Part shown: positions 38,958-47,591 of the stretch, in pieces
Numbering within the stretch: position 1 is the first letter of the stretch
Layout: each line of letters begins with the position of its first letter
Origin: Sphingobacterium chuzhouense
GTDB taxonomy: Bacteria; Bacteroidota; Bacteroidia; Sphingobacteriales; Sphingobacteriaceae
Assembly (NCBI RefSeq): GCF_014692525.1
Contig: NZ_JACNYL010000005.1
Coordinates: 248,001 to 312,000, forward strand
Direction of reading: 5' to 3'
Length of the DNA: 64,000 nucleotides
Translations under genes and position numbers: made by a program
The notes under the pieces: model-generated
What the model was told of the DNA's origin: nothing
Seen by the model: only the letters and a program-made list of their open reading frames with translations
Databases searched by the model: none

Positions 38958-40607
38958 ATGAAACTATTTTACTCCATCTTATTGCTTATTGCTATAGGTT
39001 TCTTTACGGTTCAGTGCACGACCAATAAAGAAGTCGATCTTATCGTTTATAATGCAAAGGTTTACACGGTAGACTCCGTGTTTTCCCAAAAAGAAGCATT
39101 TGCTATAAAAGGGGGAGTATTTGTCGACATGGGTACTTCGGAAGAAATTCAAAGTAAATATGTGGCAAAAGAAATTATTAATGCGGAAGGAAAAACAATA
39201 TATCCTGGATTTTACGATGCGCATGCTCATTTCTTAATGTTGGCAGATATGTTGGAGCGGGTCAATCTTAATGGTACAAAATCTTATGACGAAATAATCA
39301 AAAAGCTCATCGCGTATCAAAAAGAAAATCCGGATAAACGATGGATTATTGGGAGTGGATGGGATCAGAATTTATGGGAAGACAAAAGCTTTCCTACCAA
39401 AGACAGTTTGGATAAATATTTTCCCGAAACGCCTGTTTTTCTTTCCCGTGTCGATTATCATACTGCTTTAGTAAACAGCCAAGCATTGCATATAGCACAA
39501 TTGGACACTACCCGTCCTGTCCCAGGAGGTCTGATGGCTGTTGACAGCTTAGGTAACTTCACGGGTATATTAATAGATAACGCTATGGAATTAGTTTCCC
39601 GTCACATCCCTGTACCGGAGGAACATCATTTATTAGTAGGCCTACGTAAAGCACAAGACTCCTTATTTTCTGTGGGATTAACCTCAATCGTAGAAGCAGG
39701 ACTTTCTCTGGAAGAATTAGAACACCTTAAGAAATTCTATCAGCAGGATTCCTTGAAAATAAGAAATTATGCGATGATCGGTGGAAGCGCTCGCGATATT
39801 GAGCGTTATATCCGGGAGGGTATTTATGAATCCGAGCGTTTAACCATCCGCTCTGTAAAGCTTATGGCTGATGGTGCATTAGGCTCACGTGGCGCATGCT
39901 TACTTGAGCCTTATAGCGACGACTCGCTCTCACAGGGATTTCTTTTGCAAAATCCAAAAGAACTGGATGATGTTATCAGAAGGATTGCCAGAACCCCTTT
40001 CCAGATCAGTACACACGCTATCGGAGATTCTACCAATAGATTAGTATTGGATATCTACGGTAAATATTTAAAGGATGGAAAAAAAAGACGGTGGAGAATT
40101 GAGCATGCTCAAGTAGTATCTCCTTCTGATTTTTCAAAATTTGCCCAATTTCATATTATCCCATCTGTCCAACCTACACATGCGACTTCCGACATGTATT
40201 GGGCTGAAAACCGTTTGGGTACTGAACGGATCAAAGGTGCTTATGCTTATAATACATTATTAAAACAATACGGAAAGCTGGCGTTGGGCAGTGATTTTCC
40301 TGTAGAGCATTTCAACCCGCTATTTGGGTTTCATGCCGCGGTGGCCCGTGTCGATAAAAATGGATTTCCAGCTGGTGGTTTTCAAATGGAAAACGCTATA
40401 ACAAGAGAACAAGCACTACGGGGAATGACGATATGGGCAGCTTTCTCCTGTTTTCAGGAAAAGAAACGCGGTAGTATTGAACGCGGAAAAGATGCTGATT
40501 TTGTTATATTGGATGAAGATATCATGACGGCTCCTGACAATCAGCTACGTTATGTAAAAACGTTACGTACTGTAATTGCAGGAGAAACCGTATTTTTGAG
40601 AGAATAA
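38958..40607 (+). CDS. Lipoprotein amidohydrolase, YtcJ-like
   Basis: A 549-residue metal-dependent amidohydrolase of the YtcJ/amidohydrolase-3 group, predicted to be a periplasmic or surface lipoprotein (FYSILLLIAIGFFTVQCTTN, lipid cysteine about residue 20). Metal ligands are in YPGFYDAHAHF, further ligands in STHAIGDST and WRIEHAQVV, and the catalytic aspartate in LALGSDFPVEHFNP. The carboxylated lysine is expected in SVKLMADGALGSRG. Natural substrate unknown. ATGs at 38925 and 38937 are alternatives, but 38958 gives the cleanest signal peptide. Convergent with lipA (9 bp apart). Confidence 0.85.
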   Translation: MKLFYSILLLIAIGFFTVQCTTNKEVDLIVYNAKVYTVDSVFSQKEAFAIKGGVFVDMGTSEEIQSKYVAKEIINAEGKTIYPGFYDAHAHFLMLADMLERVNLNGTKSYDEIIKKLIAYQKENPDKRWIIGSGWDQNLWEDKSFPTKDSLDKYFPETPVFLSRVDYHTALVNSQALHIAQLDTTRPVPGGLMAVDSLGNFTGILIDNAMELVSRHIPVPEEHHLLVGLRKAQDSLFSVGLTSIVEAGLSLEELEHLKKFYQQDSLKIRNYAMIGGSARDIERYIREGIYESERLTIRSVKLMADGALGSRGACLLEPYSDDSLSQGFLLQNPKELDDVIRRIARTPFQISTHAIGDSTNRLVLDIYGKYLKDGKKRRWRIEHAQVVSPSDFSKFAQFHIIPSVQPTHATSDMYWAENRLGTERIKGAYAYNTLLKQYGKLALGSDFPVEHFNPLFGFHAAVARVDKNGFPAGGFQMENAITREQALRGMTIWAAFSCFQEKKRGSIERGKDADFVILDEDIMTAPDNQLRYVKTLRTVIAGETVFLRE

Positions 40608-40616
40608 TCGTTGAAT

Positions 40617-41498
40617 TTACTGCATATCAAACAGGTGCTTTTCAGCATGGTAGGATGAACGCACTAGAGGTCCGGACTCGACATATTTAAAGCCCATGTC
40701 CAAGCCTATTTGCTTATACTTTTCAAATTGAGCAGGCGTAATCCATTCCACTACAGGGTGATGGGCTTTTGTTGGTTGCAGATATTGTCCCACCGTAAGA
40801 ATATGCACACCTACGTTGTATAAATCTTGCATCGCTTCAACAACATCCTCCTCTGTTTCTCCAAAACCAAGCATAATACCAGATTTGGTCCGCAAACCCG
40901 CTTCGGATATACGACGTAGGCATTCCAACGAACGATCATATTTTGCTTGAATCCGTACCTCACGTGTTAGCCTCCGTACAGTTTCCAAATTATGGGAAAC
41001 GACTTCTGGACGTACGGCTAAAACACGGTCAAGATTATCCCATTGCCCCTTGAAATCGGGAATTAACGTCTCCAAGGTGGTTTCCGGACTCTCCCGGCGT
41101 ATGGCGTTAACCGTTTCCGCCCATATTGTGGAACCTCCGTCTTTTAAATCGTCACGATCCACTGATGTAATCACACAATGCTTTACCTGCATCAGCTTAA
41201 CTGACGTTGCTACGCGATTCGGTTCATCGGTATCTACCGCCATAGGACGACCTGTTGCTACTGCACAGAACGAACAAGAGCGTGTACAAATGTTTCCTAA
41301 TATCATGAAAGTCGCCGTACCGGCCCCCCAACATTCCCCCATATTCGGACAGTTTCCACTCTCACATATGGTATGCAATTTATGCTCATCCACTAGGCCT
41401 CGTACATGACGGTATTCTTTACCCACAGGTAACTTCACACGCAACCAATCTGGTTTACGTTGTGTTTCAGCTGCTGAAATTACAGGTAGTTCAATCAT
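40617..41498 (-). CDS. lipA: Lipoyl synthase
   Basis: A 293-residue radical-SAM enzyme that inserts two sulfurs into octanoyl groups on 2-oxoacid dehydrogenases and GcvH. Both clusters' ligands are present: auxiliary-cluster CESGNCPNMGEC and radical-SAM CTRSCSFC, plus the C-terminal RSSYHAEKH serine motif. Length and start match the family. The -7 box ends 5 nt before the ATG, so the message may be leaderless. lipB is not adjacent. Confidence 0.97.
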   Translation of the reverse strand: MIELPVISAAETQRKPDWLRVKLPVGKEYRHVRGLVDEHKLHTICESGNCPNMGECWGAGTATFMILGNICTRSCSFCAVATGRPMAVDTDEPNRVATSVKLMQVKHCVITSVDRDDLKDGGSTIWAETVNAIRRESPETTLETLIPDFKGQWDNLDRVLAVRPEVVSHNLETVRRLTREVRIQAKYDRSLECLRRISEAGLRTKSGIMLGFGETEEDVVEAMQDLYNVGVHILTVGQYLQPTKAHHPVVEWITPAQFEKYKQIGLDMGFKYVESGPLVRSSYHAEKHLFDMQ

Positions 41499-41502
41499 GT
41501 CA

Positions 41503-41510
41503 CAAAGTTA
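41503..41510 (-). promoter_or_regulatory. -7 promoter box touching the lipA start
   Basis: CAAAGTTA on the plus strand is TAACTTTG on the minus strand. Its last base (41503) is 5 nt from the A of the lipA ATG (41498). With the SRP RNA spacing the start site would coincide with the start codon. Confidence 0.55.
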
Positions 41511-41585
41511 CACATTATTCTCCTAAAAAAGGGGCGGGCGGATTGTCAGTCTTTTCCCATGTTTTACGATAAAATTTTTGAACCG

Positions 41586-41625
41586 AAAAAACAAAAACAG
41601 GCTTTACAAAATCGTAAAGCCTGTT
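41586..41625 (-). terminator. Terminator of the first susCD operon
   Basis: A perfect 12-bp stem, AACAGGCTTTAC (41596-41607) with GTAAAGCCTGTT (41614-41625), with a 6-nt loop. In the minus direction it is followed by a T-rich tract (plus-strand A run at 41586-41597). Confidence 0.88.
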
Positions 41626-41661
41626 CATATATTATACTGATAATATTACGACGTTAAGTCA

Positions 41662-43374
41662 TTAATTAGAGGTAGGATTTTGTGTCAACTTACCTGGATA
41701 AGCGTTTATAGCATCTTGTGGGATATAATAAACTACTCGGAAATCCCTAGGTCCCACCTCTAAAGTTTGATTATGAGCCCCCGGATAATGACGCGTCAAG
41801 GTTCCACCATTACGGTACACATCGTAACTACGCTCAGCCTGGAAAGCCAATTCCAACTGACGCTCTTTATCAATTAAGCTACTCGCGTTGGAAGCATTAA
41901 GGGAACTGTAAGCTCCATCCACGATGGAACGCGTACGTATCTCATTTAAATCAGCCAGAGCAGCACCATAATTCCCTAGCTTTGCATATGCTTCCGCACG
42001 GTTTAAATAAACTTCGCCTAATCTGCTGATAACCGGAGAGTGCAAATGTGATTCTTCTCCTTCACGAGAAGCTTTCGTAATAAAAAACTGCGGCAATCCG
42101 TTGTTTACCGTGATAAAGTTATCTAATACACCTGTATAGATATTGCCATCCGCGTGGTTAATCCTATAAATTTCTTGCTCAGCATTCACCGGTGTTAAGG
42201 TATATGTATTATCACCATCTCTACAGGTAATGGTACTTCCGCTCCGCGTTACCGTTGCTTGCGCATAAGTCAATGTATTTCCTCTCCGTATAAAACGGAA
42301 AACCTCCGTATAGTTCCCTGTATTGGCATCTTGGCTATAAGTTGGTGCAATGAAGGCGGCACGAGCATCCACTATATTATACTTTTCCTCTCGCCAGTCG
42401 TTTCGTCCGGTTTCATTCAGCAGGTCGATATACTTCGCGCTGGCATACATTTCACCCCAGCCTTGACCACCGATATTGGCGTACATACCGCCGACACCAT
42501 AGAAATGATCATCGCCCGAAAACTCTGATGCTATTCGCTTTACAGCAAAAATAGTCTCCGGATTATTCTCCGGTGTGTAGGTATTGTATTGCATAAACCG
42601 CTCCCGTGGCAGCAGCGAATAATCTCCCGAATTAATAACTTTATCCGCATAATCTACAGCCAACTGTGCATATTGCGTATTAGGCGCTTCATAGGTGCCG
42701 CTCATATACACATACACACGGGATAACAAGGCGTAAACAGCTCCTCTAGAAGCATAAACCGGTCCATTATCGATCGTCAACAATTCTTCTGCTTTCTCCA
42801 GATCAGCGATAATATGCTCGTAGGTTTCCGCAACACTCACACGGTCATCTAATTCTAAGCCCGGAATATCTTCAGGTGTACCGTTCACAATAGGCATCCC
42901 CAAATTTGTCTGGGGATTGTCGTAGTAAGGACGACCGTAGGCTCTCACAAAATAGAAATACATCAATCCCCGTATATAATAGCATTCACCCAAGCGGTTA
43001 TCAATTTCGTCACTCTGTCCTTCTTCAAACATATTAATTACATTGGACGTTTGTGCGATAGCCTTATATCCGGCATTCCAAAACTGGTTCAGACGGCCAT
43101 TATTTGGCGTACGATTGTAGCTTATAAACTCAAAAAATGCATCGGTAGAAGTACCACGAATAGCTATGTTATCGCCGGCATATTCACCTGCACGATGCAT
43201 AGGATCGGACCAAGCTTTCAATTGTCCATAAGCTCCGTTAATCATGGATTCCATATAGGTATCTGGGTCATTCATAATGTCATCGGCATCCATCGAGCCA
43301 TAGGGTGCGCGATCAATATCACAAGACGCAAAGCTAGCAGCTGTCAATAAGGCTATAAATATCTTTTTCTTCAT
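41662..43374 (-). CDS. SusD/RagB family nutrient-binding lipoprotein
   Basis: A 570-residue SusD-like surface lipoprotein that caps the SusC barrel and binds glycan or another nutrient. The lipid-type signal is KKKIFIALLTAASFASCD (cysteine about residue 18). The N-terminal helical TPR-like region includes YIRGLMYFYFVRAYGRPYYDNP. The C-terminal SusD region has PVISRLGEVYLNRAEAYAKLGNY, LNEIRTRS, KERQLELAFQAERSYDVYR and the ending PQDAINAYPGKLTQNP. The ATG at 43374 is used; an upstream ATG at 43404 would overlap susC and disrupt the signal. susC is 16 bp upstream. Confidence 0.95.
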   Translation of the reverse strand: MKKKIFIALLTAASFASCDIDRAPYGSMDADDIMNDPDTYMESMINGAYGQLKAWSDPMHRAGEYAGDNIAIRGTSTDAFFEFISYNRTPNNGRLNQFWNAGYKAIAQTSNVINMFEEGQSDEIDNRLGECYYIRGLMYFYFVRAYGRPYYDNPQTNLGMPIVNGTPEDIPGLELDDRVSVAETYEHIIADLEKAEELLTIDNGPVYASRGAVYALLSRVYVYMSGTYEAPNTQYAQLAVDYADKVINSGDYSLLPRERFMQYNTYTPENNPETIFAVKRIASEFSGDDHFYGVGGMYANIGGQGWGEMYASAKYIDLLNETGRNDWREEKYNIVDARAAFIAPTYSQDANTGNYTEVFRFIRRGNTLTYAQATVTRSGSTITCRDGDNTYTLTPVNAEQEIYRINHADGNIYTGVLDNFITVNNGLPQFFITKASREGEESHLHSPVISRLGEVYLNRAEAYAKLGNYGAALADLNEIRTRSIVDGAYSSLNASNASSLIDKERQLELAFQAERSYDVYRNGGTLTRHYPGAHNQTLEVGPRDFRVVYYIPQDAINAYPGKLTQNPTSN

Positions 43375-43390
43375 GTTAATTATCAATTTT

Positions 43391-46300
43391 TTAAAATGAA
43401 ACATTGAGCCCGAACATAAACCGACGGACAGCCGGATAAACGGATGGGCTGGCCGAGTTCGTTAAATCACCTCCTTGACGTCTTCCATCCACAGGGGTCA
43501 ACGGAATTTCCGGATCCACACCCGAATAGTTCGTTACCGTGAACAAGTTTTCTCCAGTAAAGAATATCCGTAGGTTGCGGATGTTATATTGCTCTAGTTT
43601 GAAATTATATCCTAAAGTTAAGGAGCGCAGACGCAAGAAATCATTATCTTCTAAATAACGGGAAGACACCTGATTTCCTTGATCGGTATTGCCATATTTT
43701 GCAATAGGGTGCGTAGCATTGTCTCCTGGTTTTTCCCAACGACTCCAGCCAGGCATCAATTTCATTTGGTTACGGTCGGTATAGGTACCATCTGAATCAT
43801 ATTCCTGGCGGGAATAATTATAAATTTTCCCACCAATAGAATAACCAAAAACTGCTCCTAAATCAAATTGTCTGTATTTTAATGCGGTGGAGAGCCCTCC
43901 GTATAGATCCGGTGCGGCTTTTCCAATAGTCGTCAATGATGCTGCCGAATAATTGGATGTCGTAGAACGGACTTCATTACCCTCTTCGTCTACGCTAATC
44001 AGATACCACATCGGTGCTCCATTTTCCGGATTTACACCGGCCCATTCGCGCATATAGTAGGTATCTACCGGACGACCTGGTTCCAAGACGCGCTGAGCAG
44101 ATCCGGCTATATTTGATCCGTCGCCTACGATCACCGGTCTTACCGCAAAAGTTCCATCATCACCTCTTGTTTCAAAAAGCTGTGTCAACCGGTTCTTGTT
44201 ATGCCCGATATTTAAATCTACACTCCAGTTCCAATCATCATTCTGAATAATATCTCCACCGATAGCGACCTCAAATCCCGTATTACGCATGGCTCCGATA
44301 TTCCGCCACATACTCGTAATACCAACAGTACCTGTGACCGGCACTTGATATAGCACATTGTCCGTATCTTTCACATAAAAATCAAAGGTTGTCCGCAAAC
44401 GGTTATTTAAAAACGTTGCATCCACACCGGCGCCGGCTGTATAGGTTTTTTCCCAGGTCAAGTCCCGGTTTCCTTTTTGGCTAATCAACGCCCCCGGTCT
44501 ACCATTGTAGCCAGAGCCTTGCTCTACGGAGTAAAGATCGTATTGCGGATATAAAGCACTAGGACGATTTCCCACGGAACCATAAGCTGCCCGGATTTTT
44601 AAAGCATTGACCCAATCGGCGTTGAACCAATCTTCATAATGCATATTCCAAGCTCCACTGATGGAGAAGAAATTTCCATATTTCGCATTATCACCAAAAT
44701 TGGACGCACCATCCCTACGGAAAGAAAGTTGCGCCATGTATTTATTATCGTAAGCATAATGCACATCGGATAGGAACGATTGAACCGCCCATTCGTTACG
44801 CGCGCCGCGTGCACGTTCCGGTGAAGTAACAGCATCCATTACTTCAAATCCAGGAATGATGCCAATTCCATAAACATCCAATGTTTTGGAGCTGTAATCG
44901 TTAAATTCATAAGCTAATAAACCACTCACCGTATGTTTGTCCCAAGTTTTATTGGCACGAAGAATCTGGTTTGTATAACGTCGCGCGTATTCGAATCGGT
45001 AATCCGTTAAACGGCCTACCACACCGGTCCCTGCGTTCGAACGTGGATCCTCATAACCTGCATTGGAGTACGTATTGTAACGATAATTGTTAACAGAAGA
45101 AAACGTTAACCAATCGGTTAGCTTGATATCGAAATCAAAGTTACCCATAAATTCGTAGTTCGTATTCGCCGAGTGATTCCACTGCAGGTCATACAAATAA
45201 TTGGTTTCCGAGTTGTTGACCCAACCATTGTAACGATGTGGCACCAAGTTGCCATTTTGGTCGAAAGGACTGTCCCACGGAAATCGGCTATACATGGCTG
45301 ATACCGAATATTGACGGTCTTCGACGCCACGGCGCGCACCAACGATCGAAGGCTTAATGGTCAACCATTCCAGCGGTTTATATACTTGTCTGAAACGGAC
45401 ATTGTAGCGATCAAAGTCGTATCCTTTCACAGAACCTTGTTCATCATAATATCCTAAGGATAGAAACGACTGTAATGTTTCGGTTCCGCCCTGCACCGTT
45501 AGATTGTGATTTTGGGTAAACCCGGTTTTTGTTGCGAGATTCCACCAGTCGAAATTACTATTACGTAACTCGCTGTTCCAACGCGGAAAAGATATGTCGC
45601 CCACATTCTCAAAAGAGCTGTAATAATCATATAATTCCGCTCCGTTCATCATCCTAACATTACCGTTATTCAGCTTATTGAATCCCATCCGGGTAGAATA
45701 GTTTACGGTTGTTTTTCCAACTTTTGGATTTTTGGTTGTTATGACGATAACACCATTCGCTCCCTGTGAACCGTAGATAGCTGTAGAAGCCGCATCTTTT
45801 AATACAGTCATCGATTCAATATCATCCGGATTTATATCTCCCGGTTCGGATCCGACAATTACGCCATCGATAACCCACAATGGTTCCGTAGTTCCACTTA
45901 ATGTTGCCTGACCACGAATAACGACAGCACCTCTTTGTCCAGGCTGTGCCGAACCCGGTGTTACCTGTACACCTGGAGCTTTTGCACTCAACATATTTTC
46001 TACCGAAGGAGTGGTAATGTCACGCAACTCATCACCTGTCACTACCTGCAACGATCCCGTAAGACTTTCTCTTTTTTGTGTAGAATATCCTGTCACAACT
46101 ACTTCTTCCAGCGCTTGATCGCTTTCTTGCAACACCACTTGCAATGTATTCCCTTCAACAACTGCTGTATAGGGATCATATCCTATAGCAGAAAATACAA
46201 GTATGTCACCGTTCTTCGATTCAATAGAAAAATTTCCGTTTTCGTCTGTTTGTGTCGATGTTGAAGGATTACTGGACAACGATACCGTGACACCTGCGAC

Positions 46301-46477
46301 AGGACCATTTGTTGATGTAACACTACCGGTTACCGTTTGTTGATAAAAAGCGGAGGCATAGACATTCGATTCTTTGGCAAATGAAAAACTTGCCGAAGCA
46401 AGTGTACCCAACGCCAAAACCGATGCCAACCTTAAGCTTTTACCGAAAAAAGAGGGATTTGTAAATCTCTTTACCAT
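43391..46477 (-). CDS. SusC/RagA family TonB-dependent transporter
   Basis: A 1028-residue outer-membrane importer. A signal peptide (about 1-35) is followed by a carboxypeptidase-like regulatory domain (about 48-125, TVTGSVTSTNGPVAGVTVS) and the plug, starting EEVVVTGYSTQKRESLTGS with PGQRGAVVIRGQ and DIESMTVLKDAASTAIYGSQG. The barrel ends in FMFGLNVSF with a terminal phenylalanine. It has no STN domain, so it is not expected to signal through a FecR/sigma pair; none is adjacent. The ligand is unknown because no enzyme genes accompany the pair. Confidence 0.96.
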   Translation of the reverse strand: MVKRFTNPSFFGKSLRLASVLALGTLASASFSFAKESNVYASAFYQQTVTGSVTSTNGPVAGVTVSLSSNPSTSTQTDENGNFSIESKNGDILVFSAIGYDPYTAVVEGNTLQVVLQESDQALEEVVVTGYSTQKRESLTGSLQVVTGDELRDITTPSVENMLSAKAPGVQVTPGSAQPGQRGAVVIRGQATLSGTTEPLWVIDGVIVGSEPGDINPDDIESMTVLKDAASTAIYGSQGANGVIVITTKNPKVGKTTVNYSTRMGFNKLNNGNVRMMNGAELYDYYSSFENVGDISFPRWNSELRNSNFDWWNLATKTGFTQNHNLTVQGGTETLQSFLSLGYYDEQGSVKGYDFDRYNVRFRQVYKPLEWLTIKPSIVGARRGVEDRQYSVSAMYSRFPWDSPFDQNGNLVPHRYNGWVNNSETNYLYDLQWNHSANTNYEFMGNFDFDIKLTDWLTFSSVNNYRYNTYSNAGYEDPRSNAGTGVVGRLTDYRFEYARRYTNQILRANKTWDKHTVSGLLAYEFNDYSSKTLDVYGIGIIPGFEVMDAVTSPERARGARNEWAVQSFLSDVHYAYDNKYMAQLSFRRDGASNFGDNAKYGNFFSISGAWNMHYEDWFNADWVNALKIRAAYGSVGNRPSALYPQYDLYSVEQGSGYNGRPGALISQKGNRDLTWEKTYTAGAGVDATFLNNRLRTTFDFYVKDTDNVLYQVPVTGTVGITSMWRNIGAMRNTGFEVAIGGDIIQNDDWNWSVDLNIGHNKNRLTQLFETRGDDGTFAVRPVIVGDGSNIAGSAQRVLEPGRPVDTYYMREWAGVNPENGAPMWYLISVDEEGNEVRSTTSNYSAASLTTIGKAAPDLYGGLSTALKYRQFDLGAVFGYSIGGKIYNYSRQEYDSDGTYTDRNQMKLMPGWSRWEKPGDNATHPIAKYGNTDQGNQVSSRYLEDNDFLRLRSLTLGYNFKLEQYNIRNLRIFFTGENLFTVTNYSGVDPEIPLTPVDGRRQGGDLTNSASPSVYPAVRRFMFGLNVSF

Positions 46478-46540
46478 AAAATACTTTTCAATGTTTTTGT
46501 TTGTTTATGTTCAATATATAATGTCAGACTATGACAATAC

Positions 46541-46624
46541 AACGGTTGCAATTTAAACTAAACAAAAGAAAATAATATGGTAAACACAACGAAAACGATT
46601 GCACAAGATAACACAAACGATTGC
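46541..46624. promoter_or_regulatory. Three direct repeats upstream of susC, putative operator
   Basis: AACGGTTGC at 46541-46549, AACGATTGC at 46594-46602 and AACGATTGC at 46616-46624. The offsets of 53 and 22 bp are close to five and two helical turns. In the susC direction they read GCAAyCGTT, similar to half-sites of LacI/GalR-family operators. The regulator is unknown and none is encoded nearby. Confidence 0.45.
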
Positions 46625-46676
46625 GGTCAGATATAATGTAACAACAACTATTGCCGTATTTTTTGAGAAAATTAAA

Positions 46677-46715
46677 AACAAGAAAAGAGACCCAAATAGG
46701 GTCTCTTTTCTTGTT
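46677..46715 (-). terminator. Terminator of the small outer-membrane protein gene
   Basis: A perfect 17-bp stem (46677-46693 with 46699-46715), core AAGAGACCC/GGGTCTCTT, 5-nt loop. In the minus direction a T run follows (plus-strand A run at 46674-46678). Confidence 0.9.
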
Positions 46716-46734
46716 AATTGAGTTTTGTTTTTTC

Positions 46735-47235
46735 TTAGAATGTATAACGAGCAGTTAAACCACCATTGGCATAAAAACCGCTATAGTAATCATATCCGTT
46801 TACGATATGAAAAGTTGGACGAATATCTGCTGAAAAAGCAAAAGGTGCATTTTTCAATTTGTAGTCAACGCCGCCTGTTGGGAAAATCCCCATGTTGAAA
46901 CCGCCATCTACACCATCAACATTGATAAATGTATTAGACAAGATAGCTCCACCACCTACAAACCATTTAAAGCCTTCGATGTTAGCAATAGGAAAATGAT
47001 GTTGATAAGCACCAGATAATGCCACATTTGTCCACTTCACTCCACCGGCTTTCTCCGAATTAAATCCTAAGTCAAACTCTAACGCTCCGGGCTGTGAAAT
47101 AAATGTTTTAAATGCTACCGCCGCGACGTCGTAGTTTCCACTTCCTAAACGGATACCGATTGAGTTTTTGTAATCTTGCGCAAAGGCACCAGCAGCAAAT
47201 AATACTGCAACAAAAGCTAAAGTAATTTTCTTCAT
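46735..47235 (-). CDS. Small outer-membrane beta-barrel protein
   Basis: A 166-residue protein with a clear signal peptide (KKITLAFVAVLFAAGAFAQD, cleavage about residue 19). The mature part alternates in eight-strand barrel fashion (SIGIRLGSG, GALEFDLGFNS, VALSGAYQHHF, FKWFVGGGAIL, FSADIRPTFHI) and ends GLTARYTF, with a C-terminal aromatic residue for BAM recognition. Function unknown; OmpA-barrel or PorT-like small barrels are alternatives. It is monocistronic with its own terminator; it is probably not part of the neighbouring susCD operon. Confidence 0.8.
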   Translation of the reverse strand: MKKITLAFVAVLFAAGAFAQDYKNSIGIRLGSGNYDVAAVAFKTFISQPGALEFDLGFNSEKAGGVKWTNVALSGAYQHHFPIANIEGFKWFVGGGAILSNTFINVDGVDGGFNMGIFPTGGVDYKLKNAPFAFSADIRPTFHIVNGYDYYSGFYANGGLTARYTF

Positions 47236-47483
47236 AATCTTTTAATTTTATTAAATACTAATTCTTATTATCGATTCTCAATATCAAAAACCGTTCCATT
47301 AATGTTTTTAGATAAAAATCATAGCTATTAGAAGCAAGACCAAAATGTCACCAATGGACAAAAAATTGCGGCAAACAACTATTTTGGATGGAAGAATAAA
47401 AAGCAAGCAATGAGGATGAAAAGATATTAATGTGCTGAAAAAATTAGTTTTTTAAAAAAGCCTATTTTTTATCAAAAAAAATG
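47236..47483. other. Long intergenic stretch with nothing recognised
   Basis: About 250 AT-rich bases between the small outer-membrane protein gene and the carB promoter. I see no plausible reading frame, tRNA or strong hairpin here. The promoter of the outer-membrane protein should lie in its left part, but no good -7 box was found. Confidence 0.5.
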
Positions 47484-47491
47484 TAACTTTG
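47484..47491 (+). promoter_or_regulatory. -7 promoter box for carB
   Basis: TAACTTTG is an exact TAnnTTTG match 101 nt before the carB ATG. The leader is therefore long (about 95 nt) compared with other genes in the window. Confidence 0.55.
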
Positions 47492-47494
47492 CAC

Positions 47495-47548
47495 TCCGAC
47501 AAAGCAGTCGGAATACTCTCCTCTAAGGCATTTTTCGTTGCTTTTGTC
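47495..47548 (+). promoter_or_regulatory. Structured carB leader with two mutually exclusive pairings
   Basis: At the predicted 5' end, TCCGAC (47495-47500) pairs with GTCGGA (47507-47512) around AAAGCA. Alternatively GACAAAGCA (47498-47506) can pair with TGCTTTTGTC (47539-47548) with one bulged base. The two pairings share 47498-47500 and so exclude each other. No terminator-type T run follows, so any control would be on translation or stability. Confidence 0.4.
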
Positions 47549-47591
47549 AAACACAACAAATTGATAATTAATTTTTTGAACAAGAGAAATA

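Noticed and set aside
43375..43404. SusD start at 43404 overlapping the susC stop
   Set aside because: It adds ten residues before a normal lipoprotein signal peptide; the ATG at 43374 is the better start.
43391..46477. Frames on the opposite strand of the large susC, parE, uvrB and carB genes
   Set aside because: They lack family motifs, start sites and promoters, and lie fully inside well-supported genes.
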